Shown here: positions 1 to 8,364 of the stretch, piece by piece
How positions within the stretch are numbered: position 1 is the stretch's first letter
Layout of the letters: every line of letters begins with the position of its first letter
Assembly: GCA_946478975.1 (NCBI GenBank)
Contig: CAMLEO010000007.1
Coordinates: 1-57,179 of the forward strand
Reading direction: 5' to 3'
DNA: 57,179 bases
Origin: an uncultured Steroidobacter sp.
Lineage (GTDB): Bacteria; Pseudomonadota; Gammaproteobacteria; Steroidobacterales; Steroidobacteraceae
Program-made: the position numbers and the translations under genes
Notes under the pieces: model-generated
Database searches by the model: none
The model's input: only the letters and a program-made list of their open reading frames with translations
What the model was told of the DNA's origin: nothing

Positions 1-810
1 GCGCTCGGGCTGCCAATCGCCTGTGTATGCATAGCCACGGGCGCTATCGAGCGTTTGCCAGCCGTCGTCGACGATGATGGTTCGATAGCCGAGCTGTTTG
101 GCAACGGCCATTTCCTTCAGCAACTCGGCAGCATCGACCTTCTGATGATAGTTGTACCAAGTGGAATACACCGGCAGGCGCGCGGTTTCCGGAGTGGGCG
201 AGGGTGTGTGAGCGGGCATTGCGGCCCACCACTCACCGACATCGTGAAGCGCGACTTCGTAGCGCACCGGCCGGCGATCGATTCGCAACAGTGCGGTGTA
301 TTCGGTCAACGGCTCGTGACGTTCGCCGAAGAAGTCCACTTCGTTATAAATGAGCCCGTCTTCTTCGCGCACGCCCGAGCCGAAACTGATCGTGTTCAAG
401 GCGTCCGAGAGCGCGAACGTGAGCACGTTGCGATCGTCATTACCAAACAAAGTGCTGACGGGAGCTTCACGCGCGAGCATGGAGGCTTGCAAACGGCCGC
501 CCGACCAATCAGGGCGAATGCCTTTGGTCTGGCCGCGCCCGGTCATCCAGTGACCGGCGACGCCATGAGAAGGCAGCGACCACTTCAACGTAAACGGCGG
601 CGGCACCGCTGGCTGCGGGCTGCGAAGTGTCAGGGCGAGCACTTCGACGCCGTCCTCAACTTTTCTGGTCTCGGATGACAGCGTGAAGCCATGCAAGTCG
701 CCGATCACTTCCAGATCGAAGCCGGCAACGTGGTGAGTGGCGCAAAGTGCCTGCGCCGAGATCAACAACGTCACTGCGAACAGCGCAACTCGCGCTGCGC
801 ACGATCTCAT
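1..810 (-). CDS. Alpha-galactosidase, GH36-like (clan GH-D), partial
   Basis: The reading frame is open from an ATG at 810 to the window edge, so about 270 residues are visible and the C-terminus is missing. The N-terminus is a signal peptide (MRSCAARV, hydrophobic core, cleavage near ALCA). After a beta-rich N-terminal domain come YSTWYNYHQ and then IIVDDGWQ, the barrel entry typical of GH36 alpha-galactosidases, which hydrolyse terminal alpha-galactosides. The catalytic nucleophile and acid/base lie beyond the window. The start overlaps the stop of the DUF4861 gene by four bases (ATGA), so the two are translationally coupled and probably act on the same glycan. Another clan GH-D activity cannot be excluded from this fragment. 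Confidence 0.8.
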   Translation of the reverse strand, partial: MRSCAARVALFAVTLLISAQALCATHHVAGFDLEVIGDLHGFTLSSETRKVEDGVEVLALTLRSPQPAVPPPFTLKWSLPSHGVAGHWMTGRGQTKGIRPDWSGGRLQASMLAREAPVSTLFGNDDRNVLTFALSDALNTISFGSGVREEDGLIYNEVDFFGERHEPLTEYTALLRIDRRPVRYEVALHDVGEWWAAMPAHTPSPTPETARLPVYSTWYNYHQKVDAAELLKEMAVAKQLGYRTIIVDDGWQTLDSARGYAYTGDWQPER

Positions 811-1961
811 TGTTTCACCGCGACGCTGATCTTCAGTGGCGACTGCAAGCGCCGCGCAAATTCATCGACGTGAGTTTTCCAGGCGTCGAAGCTGCTGAAC
901 TGACCTGCTTTGTTCCAGGCAAAGCCGGCCCAATACGACACAGCGTTGTTCGGTGCCTTCACCAGCAGCAACAGATTCTTTTGATCTTCCGCTTGCCGCT
1001 CCACTTGCGTGGGCGGCGCGATGATCGCGAGACCCTGCTGCCCGGCGTTCTTTTCCATCGGCTCCCATTTCGCCAGCCAGCCGCGAGCGGCGTTGAACTC
1101 CTTGACCTCGCCGGTCACTTTCTTGAGCCCGATGCCCGAGGTGAGCGTCATCGCTGCACGAGGCTGATAAGTACTTTGGAAATGATCGAACTGGCTGCCC
1201 GCATCCAGGCTGATGCGTTTCACTTCGCTGACCGGAGTGCCGTTCACATCGAATGCGTCGTACTCGAGCTCGAACAGCACGCGAATCGGGCCGTTCGCTA
1301 GCACGCGCGATTGGACGAAATTGCTGGACACCCACAACTTGTCGGCCGCCCACAGACCATCGCCGCCGCAGCCGCGACTCGCGCCGGCGGAATAGAAATC
1401 CGCGCCTTCGCCATGGTCGGTGTGATAGTCATCGATCATGTACCACTCATCGATGACCATGCGCGGCGTGCGCTTCGACCAGATGTCGATCGTGCTGCTC
1501 GTCAACGGCTCACCGCGCCAGGTCTCCAGCGCCTTGCCGTACGTGCGATGCGCGATGCGATCGTTCTCCCAAGTGAAATCGTCGAACCGCTCGCGCACGA
1601 AGCGGCCGTGGGCCTTGAAGTCCTCCAGTTTGTAAGTCTGTTTTGCTCCCAGGCTGGCCGTGAACTTCTTGGTCTCCTTGGACGCGAAATTGGCCTGGAA
1701 GATCACAGCGTCTGGCTTGTGAAACTCATCGAAGTCGTTGTCCACGGCCTGCGCGAGCAACTCCTTGCCGCTCGCGTCGGTGATGTGAATTTTCGCGAGA
1801 TCGTCGGCGGCGAGCGCCGACAGATCTTTGGCGGACACTTCGATGGTCTCGTTGGCGCGAGCGAGCGGCAGCTCATTCACGACAGTGATCGTGAGTGAGC
1901 CCGCCGCGCAACCCAAAGAGGGGAGCGTGGCCAACAACGTTGCCAGGTATAAATTTCTCAT
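807..1961 (-). CDS. DUF4861 family secreted protein
   Basis: A 384-residue protein with a signal peptide (MRNLYLATLLATLPSLGCAAG). The body is beta-rich and fits the DUF4861 family, often found beside GH105 and other pectin or rhamnogalacturonan enzymes; its biochemical role is not established. Visible features include WYMIDDYHTDHGEGADFYSAG and a GCGGDGLW stretch. It sits between GH105 (9-base gap upstream) and the alpha-galactosidase (4-base overlap), so the three form one leftward operon. A role in processing side chains of an acidic plant or algal polysaccharide is inferred from neighbours only. LGC near residue 18 could be read as a lipobox, but A-A-G following it fits ordinary cleavage equally well. 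Confidence 0.75.
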   Translation of the reverse strand: MRNLYLATLLATLPSLGCAAGSLTITVVNELPLARANETIEVSAKDLSALAADDLAKIHITDASGKELLAQAVDNDFDEFHKPDAVIFQANFASKETKKFTASLGAKQTYKLEDFKAHGRFVRERFDDFTWENDRIAHRTYGKALETWRGEPLTSSTIDIWSKRTPRMVIDEWYMIDDYHTDHGEGADFYSAGASRGCGGDGLWAADKLWVSSNFVQSRVLANGPIRVLFELEYDAFDVNGTPVSEVKRISLDAGSQFDHFQSTYQPRAAMTLTSGIGLKKVTGEVKEFNAARGWLAKWEPMEKNAGQQGLAIIAPPTQVERQAEDQKNLLLLVKAPNNAVSYWAGFAWNKAGQFSSFDAWKTHVDEFARRLQSPLKISVAVKQ

Positions 1962-1970
1962 AGGTGAATC

Positions 1971-3131
1971 TCAGCGCAGAAACGCCGTCGCACTCCACAG
2001 CAGCGGCGCCTGGCCGTGCAAGTCGCCGACGTTGCGTTTGCGGTCCATGTAGTACTGGTAGTCGTTCAACTTGTTCGTTCCTTCGCAGACTTCGCGAATA
2101 TCGGAGTCCGGGTTCAAGTACTGAATCACAGCCAGCCACGCTTTGCGAGCCGCTGCCGCGCCGGCCTTCGCATCGAGCCAGCCTTCCTTGACTCCGGTGA
2201 TGAGCGCAAACGTAAACATGCCGGTGCACGACGTTTCAGGCCACGATTCGGGCCGATCGATCAGCTGTCGCCACATGCCAGCCTCGGTCTGATGTTCGAG
2301 CAGCGTCGACATCATTTTGCGATACCCAGCCATGATGCGCGCGCGGTTGGGATGATTCTCCGGCAGCGAGCGCAACAGCTCCGCCATGCCGGCAGCCATC
2401 CAGCCGTTGCCGCGACCCCAGAAGAACGGCACGTCCGGCGCGTGATAGAACAAGCCGTTGGGTTGTTGCAGCTTATCCAGATACACGGCCATTTCCTTGC
2501 CGGCGCGATCTATATACGTGCGGTCGCCGGTGGCACGGAATGCCTGCGCCTGCAGCGCCGTGATCATGTACATATCGTCGATCCAGAAGCGCGTCTGCTG
2601 GCTGAGCCCGGCGGCGACTGCTTCCTCGACGATCTGTTTGTCTTCCGGAGACAGTGATTGCATACGTTCCTTCGTCGGCGGCGACCATTGCCGGTCGGCG
2701 ATGGTTTTGCCGATCGGCAGGTAACGCGGATCTTTGGTCTGGATGTACAGCTCGAACGGCACCGCTCCGAACAGGGATGGATCGACGTGATCCGCGGTCG
2801 GAATCAAATTCGCTTCCGGTCCGAACAGCGGCTCGAAACGCGCGATGAGTTTCTTGGTCAGGGCAGCGTCCTTGCTCGAGCGGGCAAATGTGAGCGCGCC
2901 GTACCAGGTGCAGGTCTCGGGGTAGGTGATGCTCTTGGGCAGCCCCGGCCGGCCGAAGTTGGTGTGCGGAGTCGCTACGAAGCGCTCGGCGACCCGCCTG
3001 CCGATCTCAGCCGGTGAACTGCCCGTGGGCCAGTCTTTCCACTGCGAATCGGACCTGGCGGCGAGCGCGTTGCCGAATGCCGTTGCCGCGACCGCCATTC
3101 CCATGCCGCTCAGGACCTTGCGTCTGTTCAT
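1971..3131 (-). CDS. Unsaturated rhamnogalacturonyl hydrolase-like GH105
   Basis: A 386-residue (alpha/alpha)6-barrel protein of the GH88/GH105 clan. Family members remove the 4,5-unsaturated uronic acid left at the non-reducing end by polysaccharide lyases. The start MNRRKVLSGMGMAVAATAFG looks like a Tat signal, although a single RR without the full consensus leaves this open. RFWIDDMYMI carries the conserved catalytic-type Asp pair, and FFWGRGNGWMAAGMAELL is the family substrate-cleft motif; ETSCTGMFTFALITGV follows. It is the first gene of the leftward operon and divergent from the GH29 gene across 126 bases. The exact substrate (rhamnogalacturonan I, arabinogalactan glucuronide or other) cannot be read from the sequence. 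Confidence 0.87.
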   Translation of the reverse strand: MNRRKVLSGMGMAVAATAFGNALAARSDSQWKDWPTGSSPAEIGRRVAERFVATPHTNFGRPGLPKSITYPETCTWYGALTFARSSKDAALTKKLIARFEPLFGPEANLIPTADHVDPSLFGAVPFELYIQTKDPRYLPIGKTIADRQWSPPTKERMQSLSPEDKQIVEEAVAAGLSQQTRFWIDDMYMITALQAQAFRATGDRTYIDRAGKEMAVYLDKLQQPNGLFYHAPDVPFFWGRGNGWMAAGMAELLRSLPENHPNRARIMAGYRKMMSTLLEHQTEAGMWRQLIDRPESWPETSCTGMFTFALITGVKEGWLDAKAGAAAARKAWLAVIQYLNPDSDIREVCEGTNKLNDYQYYMDRKRNVGDLHGQAPLLWSATAFLR

Positions 3132-3156
3132 ACATCCCCTCGATGGTTGTGAGTGC

Positions 3157-3175
3157 CTGTCAATTGGCCTGACAG
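3157..3175. promoter_or_regulatory. Candidate operator between divergent GH105 and GH29 operons
   Basis: CTGTCA at 3157-3162 and TGACAG at 3170-3175 form a perfect 6-base inverted repeat with a 7-base spacer, in the 126-base divergent gap. A second inverted pair, TGGCCTGA at 3165-3172 and TCAGGCCA at 3213-3220, overlaps it. The position suits a regulator controlling both operons at once. Which protein binds is not known; the nearby GntR regulator is a candidate, but its own upstream palindrome (9160-9174) has a different sequence. Confidence 0.35.
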
Positions 3176-3257
3176 ATTTCCCGAATGACGTAAAATAGTG
3201 TTTTACAGCCGATCAGGCCAGTAGTAGATTGCAGCCCTCGGAGTCGGAGAACAATCG

Positions 3258-5162
3258 ATGAAGCAGTTGAAGGGGGCCGGCATCCTGGCACTGGCGGTCG
3301 CGCTCGGTGCCTGCGGCAAGTCAGCCAATGACGCAGCCAGGCCGGATGACGGCACCACCTCAACCCCAAGCTCACAGCAGGCGTCTCTCGATCGCGAGCC
3401 GCCAGCGTTCGCTGCTTACGTACCCCCACCACAGAAAGCGGCGGCGCTGGCGGCTTGGCGTCAAGCCTCGTTCGGCCTGTTCCTGCACTTCGGCGTGTAC
3501 TCCACCTTCGGCGGCGAGTTCGAAGGCCGCCGCTCCGGCGCGTACGCCGAATGGCTGATGCAAAACACCAAGATTCCGGTCGCCGACTATCGCACCAAGG
3601 TGGCCGGCGTCTTCAACCCCACCGAGTTCAATGCCGAAGAATGGGTGCTGACCGCCAAGGACGCCGGCATGCGTTATATGGTCATCACGTCGAAGCACCA
3701 CGACGGCTTCGCCATGTGGGACAGCAAAGTGACGGATTACGACGTGGTGGACGCGACGCCGTTCAAGCGCGACGTGATCGGCGAGCTGCGCGATGCTTGC
3801 AAGAAGCACGGCCTGATGTTCGGTTTGTATTACTCGCAGTCGCAGGACTGGAGCCATCCCGGCGGACAAAAGAACACCTGGGACTTCCCGTGGCAGCCGA
3901 CCGAAAAATTCTGGTGGCGCACGGCCGACGGCAAACGCAATCTCGACTGGGCGCCGCACTTCGCGCGCTCGTGGGAATATGTGAATCAAAAGTCGCTGCC
4001 GCAGCTGGAAGAGATCATTCGCAATTACGATCCGGCGATTCTGTGGTGGGACACCGGCACCATGCTGCCGTATGAAATGTCGCGAGCGCTGTGGGATCGT
4101 GCCAACGAGCTGAAGCCTTCGATCGTGATGAACGATCGCGTCGGCGAGTCCTATGCCGGCGACAAGCTGTTCGATTATCACGGCACGCCCGACAAGCCGC
4201 GTTATTTCCAGCCCGTCGACGGCTACTGGGAAGCGATTCCGACCACCAACGAATCGTACGGCTACAGCAAGTTCGACAAGCAGCACAAGAAGCCGGCCGA
4301 GCTGATCGAGCTGCTGGCGCGTGCCGCGGCCAAGGGCGGCAACGTGCTGATGAACGTCGGCCCGATGGGCAACGGCAAGTTCTCGCCCGAGGACCTGCAG
4401 ATCCTGCAAGGCATCGGCAAGTGGATGAAGGTCAACGGCGACGCGATTTACGCGGCCGAACGCACGCCGCTGCCGGTGCAGCCGTGGGGCACTTCATCGA
4501 AGAAGGGCAAGGATCTGTACTTGTTTGTTTTCGATCAACCGCCCGGCGGCAACGTCGTGGTCGGCGATCTGCAGTCGGATCCGAAGTCCGTCACCTTGAT
4601 GGGCGGCGGTGCTCTGCAGACGCGTCGCATCGATCCCGATCATTTCCAGATCACGCTGCCGGCGGCCGCACGCAAGGCTGAGATCCCGGTCGTGAAAGTC
4701 ACATTCGATGGCGATGTGAAAACCGGTGGCTCGCTGCCGCTCAGTCGCGATCAGGCCAACGCATATCGCATCTTCGACGCGAAGCTCGCCGGTGGCGTTG
4801 GATATGGCTCCAATACGTACGCTCGCGCCGGATCAACAGATTGGACGAGCAGTGAAGGCCGCGTGTGGTGGCCCGTATTGGCGCGCCAGCCAGGAAAATA
4901 CAAAGTCGAGGCCACATACAATCGTGTGAAAGGCATCGGCGGCGGCACGATGGAAATCAAGCTGGGCGAGCAATCGTTGCAGCACGTGGTGGAGACGGGC
5001 GAGACGACGCCGGATCTGCACAAGGGCGATGTGATCACGCGTGAGGTCGGCACGATCCAGGTGCCCGCGGGTCGGCATGAGCTGAGCATCAATGCGCTGA
5101 AGATTCCCACCGGCGGCGAGCTGGCGCGATTCATCGGCGTGACGCTCACTCCGATCAAGTGA
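3258..5162 (+). CDS. Alpha-L-fucosidase, GH29 lipoprotein
   Basis: A 634-residue GH29 enzyme that releases alpha-linked L-fucose with retention. A lipoprotein signal ends at LGAC (Cys19), so the enzyme is probably membrane-anchored. The barrel shows FGLFLHFGVYSTFGGE (residues 72-87), the active-site HH at 147-148 in TSKHHDGFAMW, YYSQSQDWSHPGG and the predicted nucleophile Asp265 in ILWWDTGTM. The C-terminal ~150 residues, ending with a beta-sandwich-like stretch (YKVEATYNRVKG, VPAGRHELSI), look like an accessory domain. GGAGAA lies 7 bases before the ATG. The permease gene starts 7 bases after the stop, supporting coupled fucose release and uptake. Confidence 0.92.
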   Translation: MKQLKGAGILALAVALGACGKSANDAARPDDGTTSTPSSQQASLDREPPAFAAYVPPPQKAAALAAWRQASFGLFLHFGVYSTFGGEFEGRRSGAYAEWLMQNTKIPVADYRTKVAGVFNPTEFNAEEWVLTAKDAGMRYMVITSKHHDGFAMWDSKVTDYDVVDATPFKRDVIGELRDACKKHGLMFGLYYSQSQDWSHPGGQKNTWDFPWQPTEKFWWRTADGKRNLDWAPHFARSWEYVNQKSLPQLEEIIRNYDPAILWWDTGTMLPYEMSRALWDRANELKPSIVMNDRVGESYAGDKLFDYHGTPDKPRYFQPVDGYWEAIPTTNESYGYSKFDKQHKKPAELIELLARAAAKGGNVLMNVGPMGNGKFSPEDLQILQGIGKWMKVNGDAIYAAERTPLPVQPWGTSSKKGKDLYLFVFDQPPGGNVVVGDLQSDPKSVTLMGGGALQTRRIDPDHFQITLPAAARKAEIPVVKVTFDGDVKTGGSLPLSRDQANAYRIFDAKLAGGVGYGSNTYARAGSTDWTSSEGRVWWPVLARQPGKYKVEATYNRVKGIGGGTMEIKLGEQSLQHVVETGETTPDLHKGDVITREVGTIQVPAGRHELSINALKIPTGGELARFIGVTLTPIK

Positions 5163-5169
5163 GCGTGCC

Positions 5170-6477
5170 ATGAAAGAAATCGCACCTGCGGGCGTCGAGT
5201 CTTTGACCACGTCGCCGGCGTCCGAACGGTCGCCGCTGCTGCCGGCACGCTACGTCGTGCCGTTTATTTTGGTCACAACGCTGTTCTTTTCGTGGGCGCT
5301 GGCGGCGCAGCTCAACGATGTGCTCATCCGCCAGTTCCAGAAGGCGCTCGACCTGACGCGCGGCCAGTCGGGCCTGGTGCAAACCGCGTTCTATGGCGGT
5401 TACTTTCTCGGTGCGATTCCGGCGGCACTCGCGATGCGCCGCTTTGGTTACAAGTACGGCATTCTCATCGGGCTCGCGTTGTACTTCATCGGCGCGCTGT
5501 TGTTCTATCCGGCGGCCGAAGTGCGGCAGTTCGCATTCTTCCTGGTCGCGCTGTACATAATCGCGTTCGGCTTGTCGTTTCTGGAAACGGCGGCCAACCC
5601 ATTTGTATCGGTGATGGGGCCGCCCGACACCGCGTCGTCGCGGCTCAACCTGGCGCAATCGTTCTACGGCATCGGCGCGTTTCTCGGGCCGTTCCTGGGT
5701 GGCATTTTCATTTTCTCCGGAGTGGAGCATTCGCCCGAAGCGTTGGCGGCGATGTCACCTGCCGACCTGCAGGCGTATCGAATCGCCGAAGCGCAGGCGG
5801 TGCAGCTGCCTTATCTGGTGCTCGCCGGCTGCGTGGCGCTGGTCGCGGTCATGATCGCGCTGACAAAATTCCCGCCGGTGGATGAAGGCGCCGCGAACGT
5901 CGCGGGAGGACTGCGTGCTTCGTTCCGTCAATTGCTCAAGGTGCGGCATCTCACGCTCGGCGCGTTCACGCAGTTCGTGTATGTCGGCGCGCAGGTCGCG
6001 GTCTGGTCGTACTTCATCGACTTCACTAAAGATTTGAGCCCGGAGACAACGGAACGACAGGCCGCGCATCTGCTGTCGTTCGGATTTCTGGCGTTGATGG
6101 TCGGGCGCTTCTCCGGTGCCTTCATCATGCAGCGTTGGTCGGCTCCGAAACTGCTATCGTTGTATGCATGCGCGAACGTCGTGCTGGTGCTGGTCGCAAT
6201 GACGACCTCCGGCTGGACTGCAATCGGCGCGCTGTGGTTGACGATCTTTTTCATGTCCATCATGTTTCCAACGATTTTCACCCTGGGCGTGCGCGACCTG
6301 GGCCCGCTGACCAAGATTGGCTCCTCGTTCATGATCATGGCCATCATCGGCGGCGCGATCCTGCCGCCGCTGGTCGGGCACCTGGCCGATGTCAGCGGCA
6401 GCCTGCAGACGGCGATGGTCATTCCGTTGGTCGGCTTTGGTGTGGTGCTCGCGTACGGTCTGTTCGGTCACAAGTGA
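5170..6477 (+). CDS. fucP: L-fucose:proton symporter, FucP-like MFS permease
   Basis: A 435-residue major facilitator with about 12 membrane segments. It keeps the two acidic residues essential in E. coli FucP: Asp50 in LNDVLIRQF (equivalent to Asp46) and Glu139 in SFLETAANPFV (equivalent to Glu135). RRFGYKYGILIGLAL is the family loop 2-3 motif. The offset of four residues from E. coli numbering is constant. It imports L-fucose or a similar hexose across the inner membrane. The gene lies between the fucosidase and a mutarotase, all rightward and closely spaced. FGHP family members also take galactose or glucose, so the substrate rests partly on context. Confidence 0.88.
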   Translation: MKEIAPAGVESLTTSPASERSPLLPARYVVPFILVTTLFFSWALAAQLNDVLIRQFQKALDLTRGQSGLVQTAFYGGYFLGAIPAALAMRRFGYKYGILIGLALYFIGALLFYPAAEVRQFAFFLVALYIIAFGLSFLETAANPFVSVMGPPDTASSRLNLAQSFYGIGAFLGPFLGGIFIFSGVEHSPEALAAMSPADLQAYRIAEAQAVQLPYLVLAGCVALVAVMIALTKFPPVDEGAANVAGGLRASFRQLLKVRHLTLGAFTQFVYVGAQVAVWSYFIDFTKDLSPETTERQAAHLLSFGFLALMVGRFSGAFIMQRWSAPKLLSLYACANVVLVLVAMTTSGWTAIGALWLTIFFMSIMFPTIFTLGVRDLGPLTKIGSSFMIMAIIGGAILPPLVGHLADVSGSLQTAMVIPLVGFGVVLAYGLFGHK

Positions 6478-6489
6478 GGCGAAGCGCAG

Positions 6490-6819
6490 ATGCGGCGCAT
6501 GGGCTGGGTTATCGGTATTCGTCCGGAAAAAATCGCGGAGTACAAGGCATTGCATGCCGCCGTGTGGCCGGACGTTCTGGCGCGAATCTCCGCCTGCGGG
6601 ATTCGCAATTACACGATCTATTTGCGTGAGCCGGAAAATCTCCTGTTCGGGCATTTCGAATATCACGGCGAGGACTTCGCAGCGGACATGGCCAGGATGG
6701 CCGAGGACGAAGCGACGCAACGCTGGTGGGCGCTCACCGCGCCGTGTCAGCAAGCGTTGGACTCGCGCCGCGAAGACGAGTGGTGGGCGTCGATGGAAGA
6801 GGTGTTCCATCATGACTGA
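6490..6819 (+). CDS. Sugar mutarotase, RhaM family (probably acting on L-fucose)
   Basis: A 109-residue ferredoxin-fold protein of the L-rhamnose mutarotase family. Tyr18 and His22 align exactly with the catalytic Tyr18 and His22 of E. coli RhaM, and IRNYTIYLREPENLLFGHFE, RWWALT and the C-terminal EEVF are further family signatures. RhaM interconverts the alpha and beta anomers of L-rhamnose. Here the gene lies directly after a FucP-like permease and has no rhamnose isomerase or kinase near it, so I infer L-fucose, or a related 6-deoxy sugar, as substrate. The last 8 bases overlap the next gene. Confidence 0.87.
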   Translation: MRRMGWVIGIRPEKIAEYKALHAAVWPDVLARISACGIRNYTIYLREPENLLFGHFEYHGEDFAADMARMAEDEATQRWWALTAPCQQALDSRREDEWWASMEEVFHHD

Positions 6820-7156
6820 CCCCGCGATACGCGACCGGCCGATCGAGTCGCTCGATCGCCGGTTGCTGTTGCTGTCCGAGCAGGACAACGTGGTCGTCGC
6901 TTGCGCCAACTTGCAAGCCGGCGATGTCGTCCGCATGGAGGGTAAGGATGTGAAGCTGTCGGCCGATGCACCGGTCGGTTTCAAGATCGCGCGGCGTGAC
7001 TTCGCGCCGGGCGAGAAAGTCTTGAAATACGGTGCCGAGATCGGCTCGACCACGGCCGCGATCAAACGCGGCGACGTGGTCCATCTGCACAACATGAAGA
7101 GCGATTACTTGCCGACGTATGTGCACGACGGCGACCTTGGATTTACGAAGCGGTGA
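6812..7156 (+). CDS. UxaA-type sugar-acid dehydratase, small (SAF) subunit
   Basis: A 114-residue protein equivalent to the N-terminal SAF domain of UxaA/GarD dehydratases. Features are LLLLSEQDNVVVACANL, VGFKIARRDFAPGEKVLKYG and the closing HLHNMKSDY, all typical of this domain. The ATG at 6812 is preferred over upstream in-frame starts, because those would lie inside the permease and mutarotase genes. It overlaps the mutarotase by 8 bases and the large subunit by 4 (GTGA), so all three are coupled. The partner gene carries the catalytic part. E. coli UxaA is a single polypeptide; the split form is common in other bacteria. Confidence 0.85.
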   Translation: MTDPAIRDRPIESLDRRLLLLSEQDNVVVACANLQAGDVVRMEGKDVKLSADAPVGFKIARRDFAPGEKVLKYGAEIGSTTAAIKRGDVVHLHNMKSDYLPTYVHDGDLGFTKR

Positions 7157-8355
7157 GACCCATGATGAGAGGCTGGCTGCGCAGCGACGGACGTAAAGGC
7201 ATTCGCAACGTGGTTGCGGTCGCCTACCTGGTCGAATGTGCCCACCATGTGGCGAGAGAAATCGTCGCACCGTTTCGCGATCGCGATGTGCACCTCATCG
7301 GCTTTCCCGGTTGCTACGCCAATCAATATGCCTACGACATGATGCGTCGGCTTGGTGCGCATCCAAATGTCGGCGCAGTGTTGCTCGTCTCCCTCGGCTG
7401 CGAAGGATTCGATCGTCGCGGTCTGCGCGAGGCAATCGCGGCGAGCGGTCGTCCGGTGCACACAGTTGTGATTCAGGCGGCGGGCGGCACGCGTTCGACC
7501 ATCAAAGACGGTCGGGCTTGGGTCGAAAAGGTTCGTGCCGAGCTGGATGCGCAGCCCACGGTGCCGGTCGCGATGAATGAATTGACGGTGGGAACGATTT
7601 GCGGCGGCTCCGATGGCACCAGCGGCCTCACTGCGAATCCCGCGATCGGCCGTGCCTTCGATCGTTTGGTCACAGCAAACGCTGCGTGCATCTTCGAAGA
7701 GACCGGCGAACTCATCGGCTGCGAAGGTCACATGGCATCGCGAGCTGCCACACCCGAGCTCGCAAAAGAAATCACCGCATGTGTCGAGAAGGCTGCGCGT
7801 TATTACGCCGTGCTCGGGCATGGCAGTTTCGCGCCCGGCAACGCCGAAGGCGGCCTGACGACGCAGGAAGAAAAGAGCATGGGCGCGTACGCGAAGTCGG
7901 GCGCGTCGCAGATCGTTGGTTTGATCAAGCCGGGCGATGTGCCTCCTCGCGGCGGACTCTATCTGCTGGATGTCGTGCCCGATGGCGAAGTGCGCTTTGG
8001 CTTTCCGAACATTGCCGACAACGCCGAAATCGTCGAGCTGATCGCGTGCGGCAGCCAGATCGTTTTGTTTTCGACCGGTCGCGGCTCGGTCGTGGGTTCA
8101 GCCATCGCACCGGTCATCAAGGTGTGCGCGAATCCCGATACATATCGACGCTTGAGCGAGGACATGGACGTGAACGCCGGCCGTATTCTGACCGGTGAAG
8201 CGACGCTGGACGAAGTCGGCGATGAAATCGTCGCCTTGATCGAGGCGGCGGCGAGCGGTCAGCAAACCAAGTCCGAAGAGCTCGGCCACCAGGAATTCAT
8301 TCTGACGTACAAGTCGTTCGAGCCGATCGGGCCCGCCTGCTTGCCCGCGGCTTGA
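7153..8355 (+). CDS. UxaA-type sugar-acid dehydratase, large subunit
   Basis: A 400-residue protein covering the second and C-terminal domains of the altronate/galactarate dehydratase family, which removes water from an aldonic acid to give a 2-keto-3-deoxy acid, using a metal. GWLRSDGRKGIRN, HLIGFPGCYANQYAYD, LLVSLGCEGFD and TICGGSDGTSGLTANPAIG are the family landmarks, with conserved Cys residues. The GTG at 7153 overlaps the small-subunit stop; ATGs at 7162 and 7165 are also possible. In this fucose cluster the likely substrate is L-fuconate rather than altronate, but that is inference: known L-fuconate dehydratases are mostly of the enolase superfamily. Confidence 0.85.
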   Translation: MRPMMRGWLRSDGRKGIRNVVAVAYLVECAHHVAREIVAPFRDRDVHLIGFPGCYANQYAYDMMRRLGAHPNVGAVLLVSLGCEGFDRRGLREAIAASGRPVHTVVIQAAGGTRSTIKDGRAWVEKVRAELDAQPTVPVAMNELTVGTICGGSDGTSGLTANPAIGRAFDRLVTANAACIFEETGELIGCEGHMASRAATPELAKEITACVEKAARYYAVLGHGSFAPGNAEGGLTTQEEKSMGAYAKSGASQIVGLIKPGDVPPRGGLYLLDVVPDGEVRFGFPNIADNAEIVELIACGSQIVLFSTGRGSVVGSAIAPVIKVCANPDTYRRLSEDMDVNAGRILTGEATLDEVGDEIVALIEAAASGQQTKSEELGHQEFILTYKSFEPIGPACLPAA

Positions 8356-8364
8356 TCGACGGAA

